DNA from: JAJFUV01 sp964561215
GTDB taxonomy: Bacteria > Acidobacteriota > Terriglobia > Bryobacterales > Bryobacteraceae
Direction: 5' to 3'
Length of the DNA stretch: 64,000 nucleotides
NCBI GenBank assembly: GCA_964561215.1
Contig: CAZLOS010000008.1
Location: forward strand, 30,930 to 94,929
The notes beneath the pieces are model-generated. The model worked only from the letters and a program-made list of their open reading frames with translations. It did not search any database and was not told the DNA's origin. Below, piece after piece: positions 1 through 8,003 of this stretch; the stretch's first letter is position 1, and every line of letters starts with the position of its first letter. The position numbers were made by a program, and so were the translations under genes.

Positions 1-547
1 CACCCGGTCCTACCAGATCGCTGACGATAGTCTGTTCGCCGGCGGCGTCCTTGGGCGCGTTCTCGACAATGGCGGCGCGCAACTCGGCGATACCGGTACC
101 TGTGAGCGCCGAGACGGAGACGGCTTTCACCTGCCGGTTCTCCAGACGCGGAGCCGCGCCCAGATCGCTCTTGTTGAACGCCACCAGTACGGGCACACGG
201 CGCCGCTCGAATTCTCCGAGCAGCCCTTCTTCAAAATCGCCCCACCCGCCGTCGCTCACGATCACGGCCAGGTCGGCCCGGTCGAGCGCGCGGCGCGTTT
301 TAGCGATGCGCTCCTCGCCCAGCGCGCCCACGTCGTCCAGCCCCGCCGTGTCGATGAACACCACCGGCCCGAGCGGCAGAAGCTCCATGGGCTTTTCGAC
401 CGGATCGGTGGTGGTGCCGGCTACCTCGGAAACGATCGATACCTGCTGCCGCGTGAGGGCGTTAAGCAGGCTCGACTTGCCCGTGTTGCGGCGGCCGAAC
501 AAACCGATCTGAACGCGGAAACCGCGCGGTGTGGAGTCTGCTTTCAC
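1..547 (-). CDS. hydF: [FeFe]-hydrogenase maturation GTPase HydF (partial, runs off window start)
   Basis: HydF is the GTPase and scaffold that carries the di-iron precursor of the H-cluster and delivers it to HydA. The first 182 residues are present. The P-loop GRRNTGKS is at residues 18-25, a DTAG switch motif follows, and NKSD is the G4 motif. The start is GTG, whose bases overlap the TGA stop of hydG (GTGA), so translation is probably coupled. The C-terminal Fe-S binding domain lies outside the window. HydF is favoured over Der or MnmE because of the N-terminal GTPase position and the location directly after hydG. HydE is not in the visible part of the operon and could lie further downstream. 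Confidence 0.93.
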   Translation of the reverse strand, partial: MKADSTPRGFRVQIGLFGRRNTGKSSLLNALTRQQVSIVSEVAGTTTDPVEKPMELLPLGPVVFIDTAGLDDVGALGEERIAKTRRALDRADLAVIVSDGGWGDFEEGLLGEFERRRVPVLVAFNKSDLGAAPRLENRQVKAVSVSALTGTGIAELRAAIVENAPKDAAGEQTIVSDLVGPG

Positions 548-1947
548 AGGTAAGCGTCTCTCTTGCCCGAGCGCACATCGTGGAGCAGCATCTCGGACAA
601 CGACCGCTGCCCGCCGGACATTTCCGCCAGGCGGAGGTTGATGAGTTGCTCGCCCGCCGCGCGCGTGTCCGGGCTGGCGTAATCGATCAGGTATTCCTCG
701 AAGGTCGAGATCGCGTTCGGCTCGCAGTGGTTCTTGATTTCGCCCGGCTTGGCCAGGTCCATGAAATCCCGGCCGGTGCGTCCCAACCGGTAGCAGGCGG
801 TACAGAACGAGGGCATGAAGCCGCGCCCGGAAATGTCGCGGATCACCTCGTCGAGCGAACGATGGTCGCCCAGTTGAAACTGGCTCGACTCAGGAACGCC
901 ATTGCCGTTCATGTATCCGCCCGGATCTGTGCGGCTACCGGCGGATATTTGCGAGATGCCGAGTTCCAGGGCTTCCGTGCGCACCCAGGGGTCCTCGCGC
1001 GTCGAAAGGATCATTCCGGTGTAGGGCACGGCCAGCCGCAGGATGGCAATCAGTTTAAGAAAATCTTCGTCACTCACGGCATATGGCGGATTGGAAGCGA
1101 ACGGAGCGCCCACGGCCGGTTCCAGGCGCGGCACTGAGATGGTGTGCGGGCCGACGCCGTACTCGCGTTCGAGCGAGCGGATGTGATCGAACATGGCCAG
1201 CACTTCGAATTTCCAGTCGTACAGCCCGAACAACACGCCGATGCCGACGTCGTTGATACCCGCCTCCATGGCCCGGTGCATGGCCGTGACTCGCCAGTCG
1301 TAATCCACCTTCGGGCCGGAGCGGTGCAGATCGGCGTATGTGGGCCGGTGATAGGTTTCCTGGAAGAGTTGGTAGGTGCCGATGCCGGCGTCCTTCAGTT
1401 GCTGGAACTCCTCCAGCCACAGGGGAGCGATGTTGACGTTCACGCGGCGGATCTCGCCGTTGCCCACGCGCGTCTTGTAGATGGTGGCGATGGAATCCAG
1501 AATGTAGTCGAAGCCCCCCTGGCCCAGATAGGACTCACCCGCCACCAGCAGCACACGCTTGTGTCCCTGCTCAACCAGCACGCGCACTTCGGCGGCGATG
1601 TCTTCCTGGGTGAGCGCGCGGCGCCGGACCGCGTCGCTGGAGGAACGGAACGCGCAGTAAGGGCAGTCGTTGCTGCAGTAGTTCGAGATGTAAAGAGGAG
1701 CGAACAGGACGAGGCGCGAGCCGTAGATCTGCTCCTTGACGTAGCGAGCCGTGTCGCGCAATTCGCTTATCAGCAGCGGATCGCTCACGCTCATCAGCGC
1801 GGCCACTTCTTCCGGGGTCAACCCTCCGAGATCGCGCGCCTTGGCGAAGATGTCCCGCACGCGATGGGCGTCCGGCGCCGGGCAATATCCGAGCGTCTCA
1901 TTGATTTCCGCTTCGTCGACGAATGTTCCTCTGGCCATCATGTTCAT
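544..1947 (-). CDS. hydG: [FeFe]-hydrogenase H-cluster radical SAM maturase HydG (tyrosine lyase)
   Basis: HydG cleaves tyrosine to make the CO and CN ligands of the H-cluster. The protein has 467 residues. The radical-SAM CX3CX2C motif is Cys91, Cys95 and Cys98 (CSNDCPYC). The second cluster motif near the C-terminus reads CTAC followed 22 residues later by Cys (NHCEPNA), which is diagnostic for HydG against ThiH. The ATG at 1947 is chosen because AAGGAG lies about ten bases before it; the longer open frame upstream overlaps hydA. Only 5 bases separate it from the hydA stop. Operon position and motifs agree, so the call is firm. Confidence 0.95.
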   Translation of the reverse strand: MNMMARGTFVDEAEINETLGYCPAPDAHRVRDIFAKARDLGGLTPEEVAALMSVSDPLLISELRDTARYVKEQIYGSRLVLFAPLYISNYCSNDCPYCAFRSSSDAVRRRALTQEDIAAEVRVLVEQGHKRVLLVAGESYLGQGGFDYILDSIATIYKTRVGNGEIRRVNVNIAPLWLEEFQQLKDAGIGTYQLFQETYHRPTYADLHRSGPKVDYDWRVTAMHRAMEAGINDVGIGVLFGLYDWKFEVLAMFDHIRSLEREYGVGPHTISVPRLEPAVGAPFASNPPYAVSDEDFLKLIAILRLAVPYTGMILSTREDPWVRTEALELGISQISAGSRTDPGGYMNGNGVPESSQFQLGDHRSLDEVIRDISGRGFMPSFCTACYRLGRTGRDFMDLAKPGEIKNHCEPNAISTFEEYLIDYASPDTRAAGEQLINLRLAEMSGGQRSLSEMLLHDVRSGKRDAYL

Positions 1948-1952
1948 GAACG

Positions 1953-3998
1953 TCAATCTCTCCTTGCCATCGCGGCCGTCTCGCTCTCGCGAACCCTGTC
2001 CAGCGCGGACCCCAACGCATCCCGGGCCATTTCGAGGGTGCAGCGTTCCATGCGTTCGCCATCGATCACCACCGTGGGCCCGCGGTCGCACTGCTCAAAG
2101 CAGAACGATGCGCGGATGTCCACGTTGCGTTCGATGCCGTGTTCCTCGGTTTCCCGCACCAGCCCCCGCAGGATCTGGTCGGATCCGCGCAGGAAGCAAC
2201 TCGTTCCCAGGCAGACGCTCACCTCGACCTTGCGTCCCCCCGAGCCGTTCAGGATGGGGAAGGTCTCGTCCGGCGTGCGCCGGCGTCCCTGGTAGGCGGT
2301 GTGCAGCAGCTTGTGCGCCTTGCCGTTTTCGCCGAGGATCTTGTCGTAACAATCGGTTATGAAGATGTTCTCCTGGCTCTTGTGAAGTTGCAGATCCTTG
2401 TCGATGTGGTAGAGCGCCTTGGCACGGATACCGCGCGACGCTCCGTTGTGCGTCGAGATAGGCTGCCCGGCGCCGCCGACGCAGCCGCCGGGGCAGGCCA
2501 TTACTTCGATCAAGTCGTAATGGCATTCGCCGGAGCGAACCAGATCGGCCACGGCGCGCGCATTGCGCAACCCGTGCACCACCGCGAGCCGCAGTTCCTG
2601 GCCGCCCGCGTTCACAACCGCCTCGCGCAGGCCGCCTTCTCCGCGCACCTGTTCGAAATCCACCTTGGCGAGCGGCTTGCCTTCCAGCTTCTCCGCCGCG
2701 TAGCGCAACACGGCCTCGGTCACGCCGCCCGAACTGCCGAACAACACGCCGGCGCCGGTGGTGAAGCCGAATGGCATGTCGAAAGATTCCGGTTCGAGAT
2801 CGTTGAATCGCAGTCCGGTGGAAAGAATCATGCGCGCCAGTTCCACCGTGGTCAGCACGTGGTCCACGTCCGGCGCTCCGTCCTTGCTCAGTTCGGGCCG
2901 CCGCGCTTCGTACTTCTTCGCGGTGCAGGGCATGATGGAAACCACCACCAGGTTGCGGCGGTTCAGCCCCAGCCGTTCCGGCAGGACCTCTTTGAGTAGA
3001 GATCCGAGCATCTGCTGTGGCGAGCGGCAGGTGGAGAGGTTTTCGAGAAGGTCCGGATAATACTGCTCCGCGAATTTGACCCACGCCGGGCAGCAGGAGG
3101 TGAACTGCGGCAGATGCTCGCGCTGGCGCTTGCGCTCGAGGAACTCCTTGCCTTCCTCGATCACGGTCAGGTCCGCGGCGAACGACGTATCGTAGACTTC
3201 GTCGAATCCCAGGTGCTTCAGCGCCGCCACCATCTGCCCGCTGGTCATCGCACCCGTCTCCATGCCGAAGCATTCGCCCAGGGCCACGCGGACGGCCGGC
3301 GCCACCTGCGCCACCACATGCTTGTCAGGATCGTGCAGCGCTTTCCAGACGTCTTCGGTTTCCGAACGCGGCGCCAGCGCACCGGTGGGGCAAACGCTGG
3401 CGCACTGGCCGCAGTTGACGCACTCCACCTCGCCCAGGCCCTTGCCGAACGCGGGAAGCACGGCGGCGTCGTGTCCGCGGAAAGCAAAATCGATGGCGCC
3501 GATGGATTGAATCTCCGAGCACATTCGCACGCAGTCGCCGCAGAGCACGCACTTGTTCGGATCGCGCGTGACCGACGGGGAACTCTCGTCCACCGGGGCA
3601 TGCCGCAACACGCTGCCGAACCTTACTCGCTGTATGCCCAACCGCCGCGCCAGGTTCTGTAACTGGCAGGTGCTGCTGCGCGGGCAGGTGGGACAACTCT
3701 GGTCGTGATTCGCTAGTAGAAGCTCGACGGTGATCTTGCGGATCTCGCGGATTTCCTCGGTCATGGTGCGGATCCGCATACCCGCTTCCGGCGGCGTGGA
3801 GCAAGCGCCCTGAATACCGCGGCCTTCCACTTCCACCAGGCACAAGCGGCAGGCCCCGTACACGCTCAACTCGGAGTGGTAGCAGAAGGTGGGCAGGTCG
3901 ACGCCCGCCTTACGGATCAGATCGAGCAGGTTCGGCTCGCCCTCGATGGGGACGTCGCGGCCGTCGATGTTCACGAAGCCGGTAGCAATCTGGGTCAT
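1953..3998 (-). CDS. hydA: [FeFe]-hydrogenase catalytic subunit, multimeric HydA type
   Basis: This is the H2-activating subunit, 681 residues. In order: [2Fe-2S] ferredoxin domain (Cys39, 50, 53, 66); His-ligated [4Fe-4S] site (His98, Cys102, 105, 111); two [4Fe-4S] clusters (Cys150-160 and Cys193-203); H-cluster motifs TSCCPAW (residues 300-306), MPCTAKKYE (356-364) and MACPGGC with GGAGQP (500-512). It ends in a further thioredoxin-like [2Fe-2S] module, with CLGTSC at 596-601 and CFEQC at 633-637. This layout resembles the trimeric, often electron-bifurcating, HydABC enzymes of Thermotoga and clostridia. The ATG at 3998 overlaps the hydB stop by 4 bases. Bifurcation is inferred from partners, not proven by sequence. 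Confidence 0.95.
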   Translation of the reverse strand: MTQIATGFVNIDGRDVPIEGEPNLLDLIRKAGVDLPTFCYHSELSVYGACRLCLVEVEGRGIQGACSTPPEAGMRIRTMTEEIREIRKITVELLLANHDQSCPTCPRSSTCQLQNLARRLGIQRVRFGSVLRHAPVDESSPSVTRDPNKCVLCGDCVRMCSEIQSIGAIDFAFRGHDAAVLPAFGKGLGEVECVNCGQCASVCPTGALAPRSETEDVWKALHDPDKHVVAQVAPAVRVALGECFGMETGAMTSGQMVAALKHLGFDEVYDTSFAADLTVIEEGKEFLERKRQREHLPQFTSCCPAWVKFAEQYYPDLLENLSTCRSPQQMLGSLLKEVLPERLGLNRRNLVVVSIMPCTAKKYEARRPELSKDGAPDVDHVLTTVELARMILSTGLRFNDLEPESFDMPFGFTTGAGVLFGSSGGVTEAVLRYAAEKLEGKPLAKVDFEQVRGEGGLREAVVNAGGQELRLAVVHGLRNARAVADLVRSGECHYDLIEVMACPGGCVGGAGQPISTHNGASRGIRAKALYHIDKDLQLHKSQENIFITDCYDKILGENGKAHKLLHTAYQGRRRTPDETFPILNGSGGRKVEVSVCLGTSCFLRGSDQILRGLVRETEEHGIERNVDIRASFCFEQCDRGPTVVIDGERMERCTLEMARDALGSALDRVRESETAAMARRD

Positions 3999-5839
3999 GC
4001 GTGTATGCCCTCCACCGCGCCAAGATTGCAGGCCTTGGCACACGCTCCGCACTTGATGCAAAGCTGTTGGTCGATCTTGTGCGACTGCTTCTTCTCACCG
4101 CTGATGGCGCCGGAGGGGCACGCCTTGACGCACAGTCCACAGCCTTTGCACCTGGCCGCGTCGATGCTTGGTTTGATCAGCGCCTTGCAGTGGCCGGTCC
4201 TGCAGACTTTGTCGAAGACGTGCTCTTCATATTCCTTGCGGAAATACTTGAGCGTGGAGAGAACCGGATTCGGCGCCGTCTTGCCCAGGCCGCACAGCGA
4301 CCCTTTCTGCACCGCGGCGCCGAGCTTCTCGAGCATTTCGAGCGTTTCAGCCGTGCCGCGACCCTCGATAATCTCGTCGAGCAGGGCCAGCAACTGCCGC
4401 GTGCCTTCACGGCACAGCACGCACTTGCCGCAGGATTCCTTCTGCGTGAAATCCATGAAGAACCGTGCGACGCCCACCATGCACGTGTTCTGATTCAGGA
4501 CCACCAGGCCGCCGGAGCCGACCATGGCGCCCACCGTGCGCAGGGAATCGAAATCGAGCGGCAGGTCCAGATGTTCCGAAGTCAGGCAGCCGCCCGACGG
4601 TCCGCCGATCTGCACGGCTTTCAGAGCCGTCTTGCTGATCTTGCCCTTGCTGTCGGTGACGCCACCGCCGATGTTCATCACGATCTCGCGGAGTGTGGTG
4701 CCGAAGGGCACTTCGATCAAGCCCGTGTTGGCCACGTGCCCGGTCAGTGCAAAGGTTTTCGTTCCCGGGGATTGCGCTGTCCCGAGCTGCCGGTAGACTT
4801 CGGGGCCCTCATTGATAATGCGCGGCACCTGCGCCAGCGTCTCCACGTTGTTGATGACCGTGGGCCGCCGCTTGAGCCCCTTTTGGGCGGGGAAGGGCGG
4901 CTTGGGCGATGGCATGCCGCGGAATCCCTCAATGGAGGCGATCATGGCCGTCTCTTCGCCGCAGACGAACGCGCCGGCGCCTTCCATCACTTCGCACTGC
5001 ATACGATGGCCGCTGGCGAAGACGTTTTCACCCAGGATGCCCATGCGCTCGGCGTCTTCGACGGCCCTGCGCATACGCTGCACCGCTAGCGGGTATTCGG
5101 CCCTCACGTAAATGTAGCCCTTGTCGGCGCCGATGGCGCGACCGGCGATCATGAGGCCTTCGACGACGCTGTGCGGGTTGCCTTCCATCACCGAACGGTC
5201 CATGAACGCGCCGGGGTCGCCCTCGTCGCCGTTGCAGATGACGTACTTCTTCTGCGCCTGTTGCTGGCGCGCCAGGTCCCACTTCCGCCCGGTGGGGAAG
5301 CCCCCGCCGCCCCTGCCGCGCAGGCCGCTGTCGAGGATCACCTTGCAGACGTCTTCCTCGGTCATCTCACGGTAGGCCTTGCTGGCCGCCGCGTACCCGC
5401 CGTCTTCCAGGTACTCGTTGATGTCTTCCGGGTCGACGATGCCGCAGCTTTTCAGCACGAAGCGGGTCTGGCGCTGGTAGAACGGAATGTTGGCCGTGCC
5501 TCGGCAGCGGCGTTTGGTCGCCGGGTCCACGTAAAGGAGCCGATCGACGACCTCGCCGTTGAGGATGGTGCGTTGCACGATCTCGGCCACATCCGCCGGC
5601 TGAACCTTTGTATAAAGGATGCCGTCGGGCTCCACGGTTACCAGCGGGCCCATCTGGCAAAAGCCCTGGCAGCCGCTCTTGGAGACGTGGACATGCCCGT
5701 CGCAGACAGTATGGTCCGCCGTGAGGGTCGCGCTCGAGCCGGATTCGGCCAGCTTCGTCTGGAACTCCGCGAACACCTTCCAGGCTCCGTTGGCCACGCA
5801 GCCGGTACCCGCACAGAGAATCACCCGCCGGCTGTTCAT
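3995..5839 (-). CDS. hydB: NADH-binding flavoprotein subunit of [FeFe]-hydrogenase (NuoF-like HydB)
   Basis: HydB exchanges electrons with NAD(H) through FMN. The 614-residue protein has an N-terminal thioredoxin-like [2Fe-2S] domain (CAGTGC at residues 9-14, CQGFC near 58). A NuoF core follows, with the glycine-rich GRGGGGFPTGRKW flavin/NADH site and ESCGKCVLCREGT for the [4Fe-4S] cluster. The C-terminus holds two ferredoxin-type clusters (CKGCGLCVKACP and CIKCGACAKACN). This extra C-terminal ferredoxin distinguishes hydrogenase or formate-dehydrogenase partners from NuoF of complex I. It overlaps hydC upstream and hydA downstream by ATGA, so the three subunits should be made in step. Confidence 0.93.
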   Translation of the reverse strand: MNSRRVILCAGTGCVANGAWKVFAEFQTKLAESGSSATLTADHTVCDGHVHVSKSGCQGFCQMGPLVTVEPDGILYTKVQPADVAEIVQRTILNGEVVDRLLYVDPATKRRCRGTANIPFYQRQTRFVLKSCGIVDPEDINEYLEDGGYAAASKAYREMTEEDVCKVILDSGLRGRGGGGFPTGRKWDLARQQQAQKKYVICNGDEGDPGAFMDRSVMEGNPHSVVEGLMIAGRAIGADKGYIYVRAEYPLAVQRMRRAVEDAERMGILGENVFASGHRMQCEVMEGAGAFVCGEETAMIASIEGFRGMPSPKPPFPAQKGLKRRPTVINNVETLAQVPRIINEGPEVYRQLGTAQSPGTKTFALTGHVANTGLIEVPFGTTLREIVMNIGGGVTDSKGKISKTALKAVQIGGPSGGCLTSEHLDLPLDFDSLRTVGAMVGSGGLVVLNQNTCMVGVARFFMDFTQKESCGKCVLCREGTRQLLALLDEIIEGRGTAETLEMLEKLGAAVQKGSLCGLGKTAPNPVLSTLKYFRKEYEEHVFDKVCRTGHCKALIKPSIDAARCKGCGLCVKACPSGAISGEKKQSHKIDQQLCIKCGACAKACNLGAVEGIHA

Positions 5840-6342
5840 GCGACGTTCTCCCTGGCCTGGATTTCTTCCACCAGCCGCACCGCGCGTTCCGGGGTCATCA
5901 AGCCGTACACGTCGTCGTTGATGACCATCACCGGGGCCAGTCCGCAGGCACCCACGCAGGCCACCGTTTCCAACGTGAACATGAGGTCCGGCGTGGTCTT
6001 ATGCTTTTCGTCGAGGCCGAGTTTCGCGCGCAGCGCGTTGAGGATGGGGATGGAGAGCTTCACGTGGCATGCCGTGCCGTCGCAAAGCCGTATGACGTAC
6101 TTGCCTTTGGGTTCCAGCGCGAAGTGCGCGTAAAACGTCGCCACTCCGAACACCCGGGCCGGTGGCACGCCGAGCGATGTCGCCACGAAGGTGAGCACCT
6201 CCTCGGGCAGGTAGTGATACTCCTCCTGCACGGCCTGCAGGATCGGGATCAGCCTTGAGGGGTGACGCGAATAAGAATCGAGGATGGCGCAGATTTTTTC
6301 AAATCTTTTCACCGGCGAGACCGCCGCCTGGTTCCCTTCCAT
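5836..6342 (-). CDS. hydC: NuoE-like [2Fe-2S] subunit of [FeFe]-hydrogenase (HydC)
   Basis: A 168-residue thioredoxin-fold ferredoxin that passes electrons between HydB and HydA. The four cluster cysteines read CDGTAC and CVGAC, the normal C-x4-C and C-x3-C pattern of the 24-kDa complex I subunit family. The N-terminal helical part (residues 10-60) with LPEEVLTFVATSLGVP is also typical. The ATG at 6342 lies inside the end of rex (44-base overlap); the stop overlaps hydB by 4 bases. No other complex I genes are near, so a role in the hydrogenase is much more likely than in Nuo. Confidence 0.92.
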   Translation of the reverse strand: MEGNQAAVSPVKRFEKICAILDSYSRHPSRLIPILQAVQEEYHYLPEEVLTFVATSLGVPPARVFGVATFYAHFALEPKGKYVIRLCDGTACHVKLSIPILNALRAKLGLDEKHKTTPDLMFTLETVACVGACGLAPVMVINDDVYGLMTPERAVRLVEEIQARENVA

Positions 6343-7012
6343 TGTCGGTGCTTCCCCTTCCTAATTCGGCTTTCAGCGCCTGCTCGACTTTGAAGGACAA
6401 CGCACCGAGGCTGGATTCCAGGCTCTCGCTCTGCACAATCACGCTATCGGGCACTTTCAGGTGAACCGGCGCGAAATTCCAGATCGCGCGGATTCCGCCT
6501 TCCACCATCAGGTGCGCCACGCTTTGCGCGGCGTTTTCCGGGGTGGCGATGATGCCCAAGTGTATGTGCATGCGGCGCGCGAGATCGGACAGTTTGGACA
6601 GCGATAAAACATGCTTGCCCGCTACCTGGCGCCCGATCTTCTGCGGGTCGATGTCAAAAGCGGCGACAATGTTCAGCCCGCGCTGCTTGAAACCGCTGTA
6701 GCCAAGCAGTGCGGCACCGAGATTGCCGGCTCCGGCCAGAAACGCATCCTTCACGTTGTTCCAGCCGAGCAGGTCTTCTATGCCGCGAATGAGGTCAGTC
6801 ACACCGTAGCCGACGTTGGGCTTGCCGTTGATTCCCGTGAAAGCCAGATCCTTGCGAACCTGCGTGGGATCGAACTTCAACTCCACGCCGATCTGGCTGC
6901 AGGAAACATTACGCACGTCCGCACGCGCCAAACGCACCAGAAACTGGTAGTACTGAGGCAATCGCCGGAGACTTGGCTCCGGGATGACTCTGGGCGTGTC
7001 TACGTCGGCCAC
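6299..7012 (-). CDS. rex: Redox-sensing transcriptional repressor Rex
   Basis: Rex is a dimeric repressor that leaves DNA when the NADH/NAD+ ratio rises. This copy has 237 residues. The N-terminal winged helix includes SCSQIGVELKFDPTQVRKDL; the Rossmann half has GAGNLGAALLGY (NADH pyrophosphate loop) and a C-terminal swapped helix. The start is GTG at 7012 with GAGG six bases before it. Rex is the first gene of the hydrogenase operon and overlaps hydC, so it probably represses its own operon when NAD+ is high and allows H2-evolving hydrogenase synthesis when NADH builds up. The family call is firm; the control target is inferred from linkage and from the putative operator upstream. Confidence 0.94.
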   Translation of the reverse strand: MADVDTPRVIPEPSLRRLPQYYQFLVRLARADVRNVSCSQIGVELKFDPTQVRKDLAFTGINGKPNVGYGVTDLIRGIEDLLGWNNVKDAFLAGAGNLGAALLGYSGFKQRGLNIVAAFDIDPQKIGRQVAGKHVLSLSKLSDLARRMHIHLGIIATPENAAQSVAHLMVEGGIRAIWNFAPVHLKVPDSVIVQSESLESSLGALSFKVEQALKAELGRGSTDNGREPGGGLAGEKI

Positions 7013-7177
7013 TATGACCTCGTTTAGAGAATGATTTCTCGATCTTGGGCTGGCCGCACCCTGGACAGCTAGGTAACAGGGTGGGCTATTGCGGCTCTTG
7101 TTCGACTAATCTCAGCCTTGTGAGCCTTGATCGCTGGACGCCAACCGCCCAAGATCGTGAAAACTTTCTCCATCTCA

Positions 7178-7219
7178 ATATTAGATTAGGGGGCCACCTT
7201 TGTCAATGGTCCTCGACAA
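7178..7219 (-). promoter_or_regulatory. rex-hydrogenase operon promoter with overlapping candidate Rex operator
   Basis: On the minus strand TTGACA (7206-7201) is separated by exactly 17 bases from TAATAT (7183-7178), a near-consensus sigma-70 promoter. The -35 is part of an imperfect inverted repeat, TTGTC-N10-GACAA at 7200-7219, similar in half-site ends to Rex boxes (TTGTGAA...TTCACAA type). Binding there would block RNA polymerase. The predicted leader to the rex GTG is about 160 bases; I see no clear riboswitch or gene in it. The promoter is well supported by sequence; the operator match is only partial (7 of 10 symmetric positions). Confidence 0.7.
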
Positions 7220-7287
7220 CTAGATTTATACTACCACTATCTAACACAAAATACTGGACTTATAGCCGGCTTCGGCCGGCCTGGCCC

Positions 7288-7974
7288 TTACTTCAACTCC
7301 TGAATGCGGATACTTCTCCATCGAACCTGGTAGGGTTTGAAGCGATCTTTGCCGACTGCGTGCACCTGTAAACCGATGATTCCTTTGGCGGTCATGGAAT
7401 CCTTGAAGTCCGCGGCCAGCACGCCGTTGACCCAGGTGCGAATGGAATCGCCTTTGCATTCAACACGATACTTGTTCCACTGGTGGTCGTTGAACGCGGT
7501 TTTGGCGGCCGGCCGCGTGGAGAAGTCGTCCAGGAAGCGGCCTCGCCGTGCTTCGTCATAGACGTTACCGCACGAGGCGCTGTCGTGGGTGACGATCTCG
7601 GCCTGATAGCCGTAAACACGATCCTCAGGCAGCTTCTTTTCCACCGTCTTCCCCCGGTCTTCGAATTTCAACGGTTCGGGGCCGCGATAGATCTGGCTGC
7701 GGAACTGGACGCCGGAGTTCAGCTCCGGGTCCACCTTGACCTCGAACTCCAGGACGAAGTCGCCGTATTGTTCATCGGTGCAGAGAAACGAATTGGGGCT
7801 TCCCAGCACGGCGGTGCCGAGGATCGTGCCCTTGTCCACCACGTAGGTGGCTTTCCCGCTGTGGACGGTCCATCCGTTGAGTGACTTGCCGTCGAACAGT
7901 CTTACCCAGCCGGCCCCCTGGCACACGGCCACGGCCAGCCAACACGTCGCGATCAGTCCCAAAGTTCTCTTCAT
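7288..7974 (-). CDS. Secreted DUF1080 protein (3-keto-disaccharide hydrolase-like jelly roll)
   Basis: A 228-residue exported protein with a signal peptide (MKRTLGLIATCWLAVAVCQG). It matches the DUF1080 concanavalin-like fold: WVRLFDGKSLNGW near the N-terminus, the FVLEFEVKVDPELNSGVQFRS strand region, and WNKYRVECKGDSIRTWVNG. DUF1080 enzymes act on 3-keto-glycosides made by Gfo/Idh/MocA dehydrogenases in some bacteria, and several exported oxidoreductases of that family occur in this window. The gene follows pgm by 29 bases on the same strand with GTGAGG ahead of the ATG, so the two may be co-transcribed. Substrate is unknown. Confidence 0.85.
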   Translation of the reverse strand: MKRTLGLIATCWLAVAVCQGAGWVRLFDGKSLNGWTVHSGKATYVVDKGTILGTAVLGSPNSFLCTDEQYGDFVLEFEVKVDPELNSGVQFRSQIYRGPEPLKFEDRGKTVEKKLPEDRVYGYQAEIVTHDSASCGNVYDEARRGRFLDDFSTRPAAKTAFNDHQWNKYRVECKGDSIRTWVNGVLAADFKDSMTAKGIIGLQVHAVGKDRFKPYQVRWRSIRIQELK

Positions 7975-8003
7975 TTGTTCGCCTCACTTTCGATGCTGAA
8001 TTC

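Noticed and set aside
7013..7170. A possible riboswitch or small RNA in the 160-base rex leader
   Set aside because: No conserved fold or terminator/antiterminator pair could be drawn; only short weak stems were found.
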